DNA of 64,000 nt from Candidatus Hemicellulosilyticus sp. P3 (GCA_001543385.1 LPNH01000001.1:257794-321793); one strand, 5' to 3'; numbered from the stretch's first letter, positions 50,689-59,572 are shown. Program-made: numbers and translations. Notes: generated by a model not told the origin, from the sequence alone.

Positions 50689-52216
50689 GGCGACGGTGCA
50701 TAGCAAGATCTATCTATCGCTGCTGGGTTTGCTGGTGGCCAGCATGACCACATCGGCTTTCTTCGCCAATCTTGCATGGGTCTTGTTGCTGGCCAACTGG
50801 GTGTTGGAAGGCGGCTGGAGCGAAAAGTGGCGACGGATGCGTGACGGATGGTTGCTGCAGGCCTTTATGGTGCTGATGGCGGCGCATCTGCTGTGGTTGG
50901 CGTGTAGTGAGCATTTAGGCCTTGGACTGGACGACATACGGCAGAAATTGCCGCTGCTCTGCATTCCGCTGGTGGTGCTTACCTCGCGGCAACTCACACA
51001 GCGGCAGCTGGGTTGCCTGGCGGCGGTCTACTTGACCTCGGTGACGACGGTGACCTGCATCGGGCTGGTACGATTCCTCACCATCGACGATCTGCCGTAT
51101 CGTTCCATCGTTCCCTACATTTCGCACATCCGGTTCGGACTGAATGTCTGTTTCTCGATATGCCTCACAATCTATCTGACCGTGTCCCTGCACCGGCGCA
51201 TGCCGCCGTCACGATGGCGTTTGGTGCTGTTATCCGCGGTGCTGCTGGTGGCATGGTATCTCTTTTTCCTGCTGTTGTTGCAGTCGTATACCTCATTTCT
51301 TATCTTATTGCTCTTGTTATGTCTGTGGCCCGTTTTGGTGCGATTTCGGCGCGGCTGGACGCGCCGGCTGGCGTGGTTGGTGACGGCGTTGATGCTGACG
51401 GCGGGGGTGCTGACGGCGTTGCGTCTGGTTGACGACTATTACGGCACCTGCCTCCGCGACACCGACATGGTGGAAAACGGCAGTTATATCTATCGTGATG
51501 TCGATTCTGTGTCAATGGCGGCGGGATGGCACGTTGTGTCCGATGCTGGCCTCGATGCGGCAACCCCCAATGGCTATTCAGTCTACAGCACGCTGGTGCG
51601 CTATCTCAACGCTTCGCACCGGAGCAAGGACTCGGCAGGCGTGGTCTCACTGTCGCTGGCCGATGTGACAGCTGTCGGCGAAGGAGTGGCCAATCCGGTC
51701 TATCTGCGACATCCCAGCCTGCGCAAAATGGCCTACATGCTGCTATTTGAATATGAAAACTATCGCTGTGGAGGGGCAAAAGATTTCTCTCTGCTTGAGC
51801 GTTTGGTGCTGTGGCGTAATGCATGGCATGTGTTCAGGCAGCACCCGTTGTCGGGGGTCGGTACGGGTGATGTGGCTGCGGTGTGCCGGCAGCAGCTGCA
51901 GTCCGCCGGTGTACCGGTCGACATCAGCAAAAGCCCGCATAACCAGTATCTAATCTTTCTGGTGGCTTTCGGGCTGACAGGTTTCTTGCTTATCACCTTC
52001 TTTTTTATTCGGGCGCTGGTCAGGACACCCTCGCTGCGCTCGCCGTTAGCGCTTGCCTATACGCTGATAGTGCTGGCGTCCTTTGTCGGCGAGAACACAT
52101 TGGGCACCTTGGCCGGATGTCTCTTTGCGGCCTGTCCGTGTGTGCTGCTGGTGCAACTGCCGACGGACACCGTTTTGCCACAGCCGGACGTTTCGATCGG
52201 CACACAAACCCCATAG
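50681..52216 (+). CDS. O-antigen ligase family membrane protein (Wzy_C)
   Basis: The 511-residue protein has about 11 hydrophobic segments. A large periplasmic loop at about 250-420 contains WHVFRQHPLSGVGTGD and SKSPHNQYLIFLVAFG, the typical WaaL/Wzy His-Asn-Gln motif. It would ligate or polymerise lipid-linked glycan in the inner membrane. The likely start is GTG at 50681, overlapping the protease stop by 8 bases; a GTG at 50696 is an alternative, and the first ATG comes only at codon 22. It is the third family member in the window and sits in a non-glycan operon. Confidence 0.82.
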   Translation: MNRATVHSKIYLSLLGLLVASMTTSAFFANLAWVLLLANWVLEGGWSEKWRRMRDGWLLQAFMVLMAAHLLWLACSEHLGLGLDDIRQKLPLLCIPLVVLTSRQLTQRQLGCLAAVYLTSVTTVTCIGLVRFLTIDDLPYRSIVPYISHIRFGLNVCFSICLTIYLTVSLHRRMPPSRWRLVLLSAVLLVAWYLFFLLLLQSYTSFLILLLLLCLWPVLVRFRRGWTRRLAWLVTALMLTAGVLTALRLVDDYYGTCLRDTDMVENGSYIYRDVDSVSMAAGWHVVSDAGLDAATPNGYSVYSTLVRYLNASHRSKDSAGVVSLSLADVTAVGEGVANPVYLRHPSLRKMAYMLLFEYENYRCGGAKDFSLLERLVLWRNAWHVFRQHPLSGVGTGDVAAVCRQQLQSAGVPVDISKSPHNQYLIFLVAFGLTGFLLITFFFIRALVRTPSLRSPLALAYTLIVLASFVGENTLGTLAGCLFAACPCVLLVQLPTDTVLPQPDVSIGTQTP

Positions 52217-52239
52217 TCTCCATTATTTTTTTAGTCATC

Positions 52240-53457
52240 GTGTTCCAATATCACACCCTTGCCAACGGACTACGTATCGTGTTCAGCCCGCGTCGCTCAG
52301 CGGTCATCTACTCGGGAGTCTACATCAATGTGGGTTCGCGTGACGAGCAGGGACCGGAAGAGGGCATCTCGCATTTCATCGAGCACTCCATATTCAAAGG
52401 CACTGAACACCGGCGAGCCTATCACATACTGAACCGTATCGACGGGGTGGGGGGAGAACTCAACGCATTTACGACCAAAGAGGAGACATGTATCTATGCT
52501 TCGTCGACAACCGCACATCTGGAGCGTTGCCTGCAACTCTTTGCCGATGTGTTGTTCCATTCCGTCTTTCCTCTACATGAGATTGAAAAGGAGAAGGATG
52601 TCGTTGTGGAGGAGATTAATAGCTATCGTGACGCCCCGGCGGAGCAGATCTATGATGATTTCGAAGAGCTGATTTTCGACGGGCATCCGTTGGCACACAA
52701 CATTCTTGGGAGCAAGCGCAATGTGCGCCGTTTCACACCGGAGTCGCTGCGCCGGTTTATGGTTGGACACTATACGCCGGATCGTATGGTTGTGACGGTG
52801 GTGGGCGATGTGCCGTTTGCCCGGTTGGTCCGGCTTTGCGAGAAACATTTTGGCGATTATGCGTCTCATGATGCCGAGAACCGTCGTGGCGTAGCGCCGC
52901 AGCCACGGAAGTTTTGCCGGCATCTGAGCCGCCGCACACATCAAGCCCATCTGATGATAGGATGTCCGGCGCCAGGTCTCTTCGACGATGACAGGGTGGC
53001 CTTTTCCCTGCTCAACAATCTGTTGGGTGGTCCGGCCATGAACTCCCGGCTGAATTTTGCAATCCGCGAACGATACGGATTCTGCTATACCATAGAATCG
53101 CAATATGTTCCGTTTACAGATGCCGGCCTCTTCTACCTCTATGCCGGGGTCGAGAACGAGGCGTGTCAGCGAGCGATAGAACTGATTGAGCGCGAAATGC
53201 GACAATTGTGTGACAAGCCGCTTTCCGCCACGCAGTTGCGTGCCGCACAGCGTCAGTTGATGGGGCAGATGGCAATCAACAATGATATGGCGATCAATGA
53301 AATGCAGTCAATAGGGAAGGCGTTTCTTAATTTCGACCGGGTTGACTCGTTAGACGAAATGAACCGCGACATTGCAATGGTCACGGCCACCGATCTGCAG
53401 CGTGTGGCCAGACGTTGTTTTGATAAGGAAAAACTTAGTTATTTATCTTATTATTAA
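52240..53457 (+). CDS. M16-family zinc peptidase
   Basis: A protein of 405 residues. The inverted zinc motif HFIEH is at residues 45-49 and the third ligand Glu lies in VVVEEINSYRD near 125. GGELNAFTTKEETCIYA and the R/Y-containing RERYGFCYTIESQY are typical of M16 enzymes. I chose the GTG at 52240 because similarity begins with FQYHTLANGLRIVF right after it and no ATG is suitable; the longer frame lies within the ligase gene. There is no signal peptide from this start, so a cytoplasmic location is likely. One M16 copy suggests a homodimer. Confidence 0.88.
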   Translation: MFQYHTLANGLRIVFSPRRSAVIYSGVYINVGSRDEQGPEEGISHFIEHSIFKGTEHRRAYHILNRIDGVGGELNAFTTKEETCIYASSTTAHLERCLQLFADVLFHSVFPLHEIEKEKDVVVEEINSYRDAPAEQIYDDFEELIFDGHPLAHNILGSKRNVRRFTPESLRRFMVGHYTPDRMVVTVVGDVPFARLVRLCEKHFGDYASHDAENRRGVAPQPRKFCRHLSRRTHQAHLMIGCPAPGLFDDDRVAFSLLNNLLGGPAMNSRLNFAIRERYGFCYTIESQYVPFTDAGLFYLYAGVENEACQRAIELIEREMRQLCDKPLSATQLRAAQRQLMGQMAINNDMAINEMQSIGKAFLNFDRVDSLDEMNRDIAMVTATDLQRVARRCFDKEKLSYLSYY

Positions 53458-53464
53458 ATCTACA

Positions 53465-54199
53465 ATGAAACAAAAAATTCTTTTTTTCGGTTTGCTGGCC
53501 GTGTCGCTGTCGACAGCGATGGCTCAGCAGGACAGATGGCATTTTCAAATCGGTTTTGGCGGCGAGGTGAAGTCCGGCAACATCAACTCCACCACCTTGA
53601 CCAACACGGGAAGTGTCGAACGTAACGACAGCCTCATCTCCGCCAGTGCAGGCTATTCGTTGATTTACGGAGAGAAGGACAAGGAAGTCTACGACCGTGG
53701 TTTTTCCGCGAATCTGAAGTTCGACTTGTGGCAGTATGAGCGTGTGTCGCCGTTTGTCGAGGCGGCCTATCTGACCAACAAATTCAAAGGTTATGACCAT
53801 AAGTTAAGTCTGATAGCCGGCGCCAAGTTTGGTCTGTACACGCTGAAAGATATTTGCGATTATTCGCTGAGCGCCGCCTATGTGAGCGAGTTCTTGAAAT
53901 ATACCGAGGAGGGCGATTTACGCACCCAAGTGTCGCGTCTCTCTTTCCGTATCAAAGTTAAGCAGCGCCTGGCCGATGCCATTATGTTGAAGCATACGAC
54001 ATTCTATCAGCCTTCTATAATGTCGGTGAGCGATTTTGCAGATGACTATATTGTCACGAGTGTCACCACGTTCGAGAACAAGATAGGCAAGCGTCTTTTC
54101 CTGGACTTCAATTTCAGTTACGAGCATCGCAGCATCGTCCCCGACGAGGTTAAACGCGACGATACACGCGTTACGGCCAATCTGCGCTACAAATTCTGA
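53465..54199 (+). CDS. DUF481-like beta-barrel outer-membrane protein
   Basis: A protein of 244 residues from the ATG at 53465, with a signal peptide ending in STAMAQ. The body alternates polar and hydrophobic residues in strands: FQIGFGGEVKSGNIN, SASAGYSLIYGEKD, FDLWQYERVSPFVEAAY and a terminal VTANLRYKF. A final aromatic residue is the usual outer-membrane insertion signal. The SGNINSTTLT opening is like that of DUF481 (YdiY) proteins. The function is unknown. It is the last gene before a strong terminator and starts 7 bases after the M16 gene. Confidence 0.8.
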   Translation: MKQKILFFGLLAVSLSTAMAQQDRWHFQIGFGGEVKSGNINSTTLTNTGSVERNDSLISASAGYSLIYGEKDKEVYDRGFSANLKFDLWQYERVSPFVEAAYLTNKFKGYDHKLSLIAGAKFGLYTLKDICDYSLSAAYVSEFLKYTEEGDLRTQVSRLSFRIKVKQRLADAIMLKHTTFYQPSIMSVSDFADDYIVTSVTTFENKIGKRLFLDFNFSYEHRSIVPDEVKRDDTRVTANLRYKF

Positions 54200-54221
54200 T
54201 CGATTTTCGCTTGTATATACA

Positions 54222-54258
54222 ACAGCGGGAGCGGACCAAGTCCGCTCCCGCTGTATTA
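54222..54258. terminator. Strong intrinsic terminator after the DUF481 gene
   Basis: A 14-bp perfect stem (arms 54222-54235 and 54241-54254, core AGCGGGAGCGGA) with a 5-base loop is followed by TATTATTAAT. It closes the 46.8-54.2 kb plus-strand operon. Confidence 0.9.
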
Positions 54259-54386
54259 TTAATCCCAAAAAACATAAGATCACACGCGTCTCATGGCAAT
54301 GTTGACACCGGGCTTCTTAGTTTCTGAGTGCAAAGGTACGACGGTCCGGCTGACCGTGCAACCCCTAATTGTGGTGATTTTCCTTC

Positions 54387-54428
54387 TTTGGATAAAAAAA
54401 AGCCGCTCCAGCGGCTTTTTTTATCCAA
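54387..54428. terminator. Terminator downstream of rocD
   Basis: An inverted repeat with core GCCGC-TCCA-GCGGC is flanked by A and T runs of 8 and 7 bases and then TTGGAT/ATCCAA. It gives a U tract on both strands and lies directly after the rocD stop. Confidence 0.9.
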
Positions 54429-54435
54429 GAGGATT

Positions 54436-55656
54436 TCATTCGAATGATGCGATGGCTTTCTTGATAATTTCCATGGCTTCACGCAGTTGCTCCTCGGTGA
54501 TGACCAGTGGCGGAGCAAAGCGGATGATATGCTGGTGTGTTGGTTTGGCCAGCACACCCATGTCGCGCATTTTGAGGCAGACATCCCATGCCTCTTTGCC
54601 GTTGTGGGGCTTGATAATGATGGCGTTCAGCAAGCCCTTGCCGCGCACCTTTTCAATCATCGGGCTTTTGAAATTGCTCATCTCGTCGCGGAAGATTTTG
54701 CCCAGTCGCTCGGCATTCTCCATCAAATGTTCGTCTTTGATAACCTGCAGAGCGGCAATAGACACCTTGGCGGCGATGGGGTTGCCGCCGAACGTCGATC
54801 CGTGCTCTCCGGGTTTGATGTTGAGCATGATGTCATCATCTGCCAGCACAGCGCTGACGGGTACAACACCGCCGCCCAGCGCTTTGCCCAGAATCAAGAT
54901 ATCGGGCCGGACTCCTTCGTGGTCGCATGCCAGCATCTTGCCGGTGCGTGCAATGCCGCATTGCACCTCGTCAGCCATAAAAAGCACATTGTGTTTTTTG
55001 CAAATGTCGTAGCATTTCTTCAGGTAGCCCTCGTCAGGAACGTAGACACCGGCCTCGCCCTGGATAGGTTCCAGCAAGAATCCGGCGATTTTCTCACCGT
55101 GCTCGGACAGCACCTTCTCCAGTGCTGACGGGTCGTTGTAGGGGATGCGGATAAAGCCTGGGGTCATGGGGCCGTAGTTGGCATAGCTCTCGGGGTCGTT
55201 GCTCATGGTGATAATAGTGATGGTGCGACCGTGGAAGTTGCCCTCACAGCAGACAATCATCACTTCGTCGTTCTTGATGCCTTTTTTCACGACACCCCAG
55301 CGACGGGCCAGTTTGAGGGCGGTCTCGTCGGCTTCGGCGCCGCTGTTCATGGGCAGCACTTTTTGGTAACCGAAATATTCGGTCACATATTTTTCCCATT
55401 CTCCTAAGCAGTTGTTGTAGAATGCGCGGCTCGACAGGGTCAGCTCATGGGCTTGATCGCAGAGGGCTTTGACAATCTTGGGGTGGCAGTGGCCTTGGTT
55501 CACAGCCGAGTAGGCCGAAAGAAAATCAAAGTAGCGTTTTCCTTCACAGTCCCAAACGAAGGCACCTTCGCCTTTGGCCAGGACAACGGGCAGCGGATGG
55601 TAGTTATGGGCGCCGTATTTGGCTTCCATCTCCATAAACTGTTCTGATTTTGTCAT
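54436..55656 (-). CDS. rocD: Ornithine aminotransferase RocD
   Basis: The 406-residue class III aminotransferase has [81 protein letters not shown] and the PLP lysine in ILGKALGGG. The HNYHP opening and the YSAVNQGH motif are specific to ornithine aminotransferases. It converts ornithine and 2-oxoglutarate to glutamate semialdehyde and glutamate. It is transcribed alone from a near-consensus promoter and ends at a strong terminator. Confidence 0.95.
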   Translation of the reverse strand: MTKSEQFMEMEAKYGAHNYHPLPVVLAKGEGAFVWDCEGKRYFDFLSAYSAVNQGHCHPKIVKALCDQAHELTLSSRAFYNNCLGEWEKYVTEYFGYQKVLPMNSGAEADETALKLARRWGVVKKGIKNDEVMIVCCEGNFHGRTITIITMSNDPESYANYGPMTPGFIRIPYNDPSALEKVLSEHGEKIAGFLLEPIQGEAGVYVPDEGYLKKCYDICKKHNVLFMADEVQCGIARTGKMLACDHEGVRPDILILGKALGGGVVPVSAVLADDDIMLNIKPGEHGSTFGGNPIAAKVSIAALQVIKDEHLMENAERLGKIFRDEMSNFKSPMIEKVRGKGLLNAIIIKPHNGKEAWDVCLKMRDMGVLAKPTHQHIIRFAPPLVITEEQLREAMEIIKKAIASFE

Positions 55657-55694
55657 AATGCGGTATATTTTAGATGTGTTGTGTAAAATTGATG

Positions 55695-55725
55695 CAAATG
55701 TACAGAAGATTTATCAATTTTCAAA
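55695..55725 (-). promoter_or_regulatory. Consensus Bacteroidota promoter for rocD
   Basis: On the minus strand, TTTG (complement of 55722-55725) is followed after exactly 19 bases by TACATTTG (55695-55702). This is a full TTTG-N19-TAnnTTTG match, the clearest promoter in the window. Confidence 0.75.
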
Positions 55726-55840
55726 ATTGGTTTTACCCGTCCGAAGATGGGTCAAGTGGCACATTTCATTGTCGTCAATGTACTAATTTCCCTTTTTGCG
55801 CGTTTATGATTATGTTTTTTTATCCTCTAAACACGACGTT

Positions 55841-57580
55841 ATGATGCCGCCTGTCACCCCCGTTCTGCCCGATTCCGAGGCCCAGCCCCTGCTGCGTGTT
55901 GACGGGCTTGAGGTCGGGTTTATGCGCGACGGTCGTTATAGCAACGTGCTGCGCCAGGTTGGATTCACACTCCGGCGCGGACACACCCTGGGCATTGTCG
56001 GTGAGTCGGGCAGCGGCAAGTCGGTGACATGCATGAGTGTCATGCGCCTGTTGCCTGAGACCGTGGCGCGGGCCAGCGGCAGTATCATGTTTGCTCCCGA
56101 TGCAACGTCGCAACCGGTCGACCTGTTGACACTTTCCGAACAGGAGATGTGCCGGCTGCGCGGCAACCATATATCGATGATTTTCCAGGAGCCGATGACA
56201 TCGCTCAACCCGGTGCATCGCTGCGGCGACCAGGTGGTGGAGATGTTGCGCCGCCATGAAAATATTTCTGGCGACGAAGCACGCCAGCGGGTGCTGGAAC
56301 TCTTCGACGAGGTGCGCCTGCCCCGACCGGAGAAACTGTTCCGTAGTTACCCTCACGAAATCAGCGGCGGGCAGAAACAGCGAGTCATGATTGCCATGGC
56401 GTTGGTGTGTCATCCCGACCTGCTTATCGCTGACGAGCCGACCACCGCCCTCGATGTCACGGTACAACGTGACATATTGTCCCTGTTGCGTCAATTGCAG
56501 GACAAGTATCATATCGGTGTCATATTTATCACACACGACCTCGGTGTCGTGGCACAGGTGGCCGACGAAGTGTTGGTGATGTACCGTGGCGAAGTGGTGG
56601 AATCGGGGTCTGCCGATGCCGTGTTGCACCATCCGCAGCATCCTTACACACGCGGTTTATTGGCCTGCCGTCCGCCTCTCGACAGCCGTCCGTTTCGTCT
56701 GCCCACTGTCACGGATTTTCTTGACGGCTCCGTCCAGCCCGACGTGGCAGCCGCTTCCGACATCTCTGTCCGGGCAGACAGGTCAGATCCGCACAGCGTG
56801 CTGCTTTCTGCTCGGGATGTCAGTGTCAGCTACTCGCTCAGACGCAACCTTTTCGGCAAGTCCTTGCAGGAGTTGCAGGCTGTCGACAAGGTGTCGTTCG
56901 ACATCTATGAGGGCGAGACGCTGGGTCTGGTCGGCGAATCCGGATGTGGCAAGAGCACATTGGGCCGGGCCCTGCTCCGCCTTGTGCCGCTTCGGTCGGG
57001 TCAGGTCAGTTTCGAAGGTGTCGACATGGCCACGTTGCCCCCACGTGCGTTGCGTCGTATGCGCACCCGTATGCAGCTTGTCTTCCAGGACCCTTTTTCG
57101 TCGCTCAACCCGCACCGCACTATCGGCGATACCCTTCTTGAACCGCTGTCGGTGCATCGGCTTTTCGACAGCGACGGGCAGCGTCGGCGCCATGTGGTGG
57201 AGCTGTTGGAACGGGTGGGGCTGCCGTCCGACAGCGTGCGGCGCTATCCGCACGAATTTTCCGGCGGGCAGCGGCAGCGCATCGTCATTGCTCGTGCGTT
57301 GGCGCTCAACCCGAGGTTGGTCGTCTGTGACGAGAGCGTGTCAGCGCTCGACGTTTCGGTGCAAGCGCAGGTGCTCAATTTGCTCAACGATCTGAAGCGG
57401 CAGTTTGGCTACACTTACCTCTTTATCACCCATGATCTTTCGGTGGTCAAATTCCTTTCCGACCGTATTCTTGTGATGCAACAAGGGCGCATCGTGGAGC
57501 AAGGACCTGTGGACGAGTTGTACCGCAATCCGCAGACAGCGTATACAAAAAAACTGCTCGAAGCCATACCCAGGCTTTGA
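55841..57580 (+). CDS. Fused oligopeptide ABC transporter ATPase (DppD-DppF type)
   Basis: A protein of 579 residues from the ATG at 55841, with two complete ABC domains. The first has Walker A GESGSGKSV, signature SGGQKQR and Walker B LLIADEPTTALD. The second has GESGCGKST, SGGQRQR and LVVCDESVSALD, plus the oligopeptide-family end HPYTRGLLA. In the second Walker B, Glu is kept but Pro is replaced by Ser (DES). The two ATPases of Dpp/Opp importers are normally separate genes; fused forms like YejF are known. No permease or binding-protein gene lies nearby, so its partner is unknown. Its last codons contain a terminator for the opposite strand. Confidence 0.9.
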   Translation: MMPPVTPVLPDSEAQPLLRVDGLEVGFMRDGRYSNVLRQVGFTLRRGHTLGIVGESGSGKSVTCMSVMRLLPETVARASGSIMFAPDATSQPVDLLTLSEQEMCRLRGNHISMIFQEPMTSLNPVHRCGDQVVEMLRRHENISGDEARQRVLELFDEVRLPRPEKLFRSYPHEISGGQKQRVMIAMALVCHPDLLIADEPTTALDVTVQRDILSLLRQLQDKYHIGVIFITHDLGVVAQVADEVLVMYRGEVVESGSADAVLHHPQHPYTRGLLACRPPLDSRPFRLPTVTDFLDGSVQPDVAAASDISVRADRSDPHSVLLSARDVSVSYSLRRNLFGKSLQELQAVDKVSFDIYEGETLGLVGESGCGKSTLGRALLRLVPLRSGQVSFEGVDMATLPPRALRRMRTRMQLVFQDPFSSLNPHRTIGDTLLEPLSVHRLFDSDGQRRRHVVELLERVGLPSDSVRRYPHEFSGGQRQRIVIARALALNPRLVVCDESVSALDVSVQAQVLNLLNDLKRQFGYTYLFITHDLSVVKFLSDRILVMQQGRIVEQGPVDELYRNPQTAYTKKLLEAIPRL

Positions 57581-57585
57581 GCAGT
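57546..57585 (-). terminator. Minus-strand terminator inside the end of the ABC gene
   Basis: Stem arms at 57553-57565 and 57573-57585 pair at 12 of 13 positions around a 7-base loop. Read on the minus strand the hairpin is followed by seven T. It would end the DksA-like transcript inside the last 12 codons of the opposing gene. Confidence 0.75.
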
Positions 57586-57628
57586 CGATAATGGAAAGTA
57601 TGCTCCCGGCCTCCGATCCGGGCCGTGT

Positions 57629-58030
57629 TCATTTTTTCTTCTTCTCGGCCATTTTGGCTTCAACCGTCATGGTGGCGTGCGGCACAATCATCAGTCGTTC
57701 TTTGGGAATCAGCTTGCCGGTGGCACGGCAGATGCCATAGGTCTTGTTTTCTATACGGAACAATGCCGCCTGCAGGTCTTTGATGAATTTCTGCTGTCGG
57801 GCCGCTAAACGGGAGTTCTCTTCTTTCGACAACACATTGCTGCCCTCTTCAAGGGTCTTGAATGTCGGCGCAGTGTCGTTTACGTCGTTCTCATTGCCGG
57901 CGATGGCGGCGGTGAGCAGGTCGAGATTATGCTGCGCTTCATCAATTTTTTTTAAAATCAGTTCCTTAAACTCTTTCAACTCATCGTCCGAATAGCGTGT
58001 CTTCTCGGGTGTTGGCACGGTATGTTCCAT
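57629..58030 (-). CDS. DksA/TraR-family protein without zinc cysteines
   Basis: The 133-residue protein has an N-terminal helical region (YSDDELKEFKELILKKIDEAQ) and a long coiled-coil part with an acidic TAPTFKTLEE near its tip. The C-terminal signature YGICRATGKLIPKERL follows. Canonical DksA has four Cys in a zinc finger; here only one Cys remains in that segment. This cysteine-poor form is frequent in Bacteroidota. By family it may bind the RNA polymerase secondary channel and affect transcription, but activity is not proved. It is transcribed alone, with a -7 box at 58078-58085. Confidence 0.85.
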   Translation of the reverse strand: MEHTVPTPEKTRYSDDELKEFKELILKKIDEAQHNLDLLTAAIAGNENDVNDTAPTFKTLEEGSNVLSKEENSRLAARQQKFIKDLQAALFRIENKTYGICRATGKLIPKERLMIVPHATMTVEAKMAEKKKK

Positions 58031-58077
58031 GGTGACAGGGGTTAAATGTTGTTACTATAAATATGGATTATTGCTTG

Positions 58078-58085
58078 CAAATATA
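58078..58085 (-). promoter_or_regulatory. Candidate -7 element for the DksA-like gene
   Basis: On the minus strand this is TATATTTG, with a TTG 17 bases further upstream. It lies about 48 bases before the start codon. Confidence 0.5.
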
Positions 58086-58177
58086 CAAAATTTCGTGAAT
58101 AACAAGCCCGGGAGTTCTTTTTCAGAGAAGGGCAGGGGTGCTTTGGCGCTTGTCCGGCACCTTCCTGGCATGGTGTT

Positions 58178-58726
58178 TTATGCGGTGACGTCGCCGTTTG
58201 AGGGCTCTCCGAGGTAAAGCGCAATCAATCCCGCGGGTGCTTGGATTTGAATTTCTTTATTCTCGCGATCAACGTGCCGTATCACGGGGTCGATGACGGG
58301 TATCAGGATTTCGGTGCCGTTGCAGTCGATCTGGAAAATCGGTTGGGCCGGGTTCTCCAGCACACTTTTCACCGTTCCGATATCGCCGTATTCCTGATCG
58401 ACGATGTGGAATCCGATTATTTCATGGAAATAAAAACGGTTGCCCGTCAGAGGAGGGAGCATAGTGAGAGGCAGGTACAACTCGCTGCCCACCAGGGCTC
58501 TTGCCTCGTCGGCCTCCATTTCATCGAAGGTGACAACCGCTTTGTTGCCGCTCAAACTGTCTATCTGGAAGAAGTACGGCACCAAGCTGCCTTTTACCTC
58601 CACCAGTACGGTGTCGAGTCCGGCATATTGGCTTGGGTCGTCAACGTCCAGAAAAAACACGACTTGTCCACGGACGCCAAACGGCTTGGTGATATATCCC
58701 AAATGGAAGCATTCGTCTTGTGTCAT
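58178..58726 (-). CDS. rimM: Ribosome maturation factor RimM
   Basis: The 182-residue protein opens with CFHLGYITKPFGVRGQVVF, the RimM signature, and has a C-terminal PRC-barrel (IIGFHIVDQEYGDIGTVK, LIPVIDPVIRHVDRENKEI). It helps mature the 16S rRNA 3' domain by binding S19. It lies after rpsP on the same strand, the classical rpsP-rimM order, but with a hairpin terminator between the two. Confidence 0.95.
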   Translation of the reverse strand: MTQDECFHLGYITKPFGVRGQVVFFLDVDDPSQYAGLDTVLVEVKGSLVPYFFQIDSLSGNKAVVTFDEMEADEARALVGSELYLPLTMLPPLTGNRFYFHEIIGFHIVDQEYGDIGTVKSVLENPAQPIFQIDCNGTEILIPVIDPVIRHVDRENKEIQIQAPAGLIALYLGEPSNGDVTA

Positions 58727-58750
58727 AATCTTAATCTCTCCGGTGAATAA

Positions 58751-58782
58751 TAAAAAAGCATGCCCGTCGGGGCACGCTTTCT
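58751..58782 (-). terminator. Terminator/attenuator between rpsP and rimM
   Basis: On the minus strand a stem with GCGTGCCC pairing GGGCATGC (one G-U) around a GAC loop is followed by TTTTTTATTATT. Partial termination here would lower rimM relative to rpsP. Confidence 0.75.
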
Positions 58783-58803
58783 GTTTGGTCTATCCCTCCT
58801 GTT

Positions 58804-59397
58804 TTATTCAGCGGCGGGAGCCTCGGCCTCAGCGGTTTCGTCGCCGGCAGGTGTCGCATCCCCGGTGGTGGCGGCTTCTTCGCTGTTGGCGGCGGCAGCT
58901 TCGGCTTCGGCTTTGGCTGCAGCTTCCGCTTCAGCGGCGGCCTGGCGCTTGGCGGCCACGGCGGCAGCCTTGGCCTCGTTGGCTTTCTTTTCGGCGTCCA
59001 TGCGGGCTTTTTTCTGCTCGCGCAGGCCGTTCTCGACATTGCTCTTGGCGGTGGCTATCTTGGCCTCTTTGGCCTGTAGCCACTCGTTGAAGCGGACATC
59101 GGCTTGCTCTTGGGTGATGGCGCCCTTTTCGACACCAATCTGCAGGTGGCGGCGCAGCAGAACGCCTTTGTAAGAGAGTATGCGGCGAGCCGTTTCGCTC
59201 GGTTGTGCCCCGTTCTTGAGCCACTGCACGGCTTTGTCGCAGTTCAACTCAATGGTGGCAGGGTTGGTCAGCGGATTGTAAGTGCCCAGTTTCTCGATGA
59301 ATTTTCCATCCCGGGGTGCACGACCGTCCGCAACAACGATATGGTAGAAGGGTTGGTTCTTCTTTCCATGGCGCTGTAATCTGATTCTTGCAGGCAT
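58804..59397 (-). CDS. rpsP: 30S ribosomal protein S16 with long C-terminal tail
   Basis: The 197-residue protein begins with [21 protein letters not shown] and [13 protein letters not shown], the complete S16 core in the first 85 residues. The remaining 110 residues are an additional helical, Ala/Lys/Glu-rich extension ending in an acidic tail. S16 in most bacteria has 80-90 residues; long tails are common in Bacteroidota. S16 is an early-binding protein of the 30S 5' domain. A -7 box (59451-59458, TATATTTG on the minus strand) lies about 54 bases upstream of the start. Confidence 0.96.
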   Translation of the reverse strand: MPARIRLQRHGKKNQPFYHIVVADGRAPRDGKFIEKLGTYNPLTNPATIELNCDKAVQWLKNGAQPSETARRILSYKGVLLRRHLQIGVEKGAITQEQADVRFNEWLQAKEAKIATAKSNVENGLREQKKARMDAEKKANEAKAAAVAAKRQAAAEAEAAAKAEAEAAAANSEEAATTGDATPAGDETAEAEAPAAE

Positions 59398-59450
59398 AAT
59401 GTTTTGTTTTTTAGGTTTTTAATAAACTTTTTACTGAAACAGTCAGTCTG

Positions 59451-59458
59451 CAAATATA
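59451..59458 (-). promoter_or_regulatory. Candidate -7 element for rpsP
   Basis: TATATTTG on the minus strand, an exact TAnnTTTG match, with an AT-rich leader of about 54 bases to the rpsP ATG. Confidence 0.5.
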
Positions 59459-59540
59459 CATTTTTTTTCTCAATCCGCGTCCGCTTTGCGAATTATTGTC
59501 ATGTCAGATGCTTTGATTTCAACCATCCCGTCTCCGCCGG

Positions 59541-59572
59541 TTTGTCTTATCCACTTTTTTTTGTTAATATTG
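59541..59572 (+). promoter_or_regulatory. Candidate promoter for the FG-GAP protein
   Basis: TTTG at 59541-59544 is followed after 20 bases by TAATATTG at 59565-59572, one mismatch from TAnnTTTG. The ATG is 43 bases further on. Confidence 0.45.
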
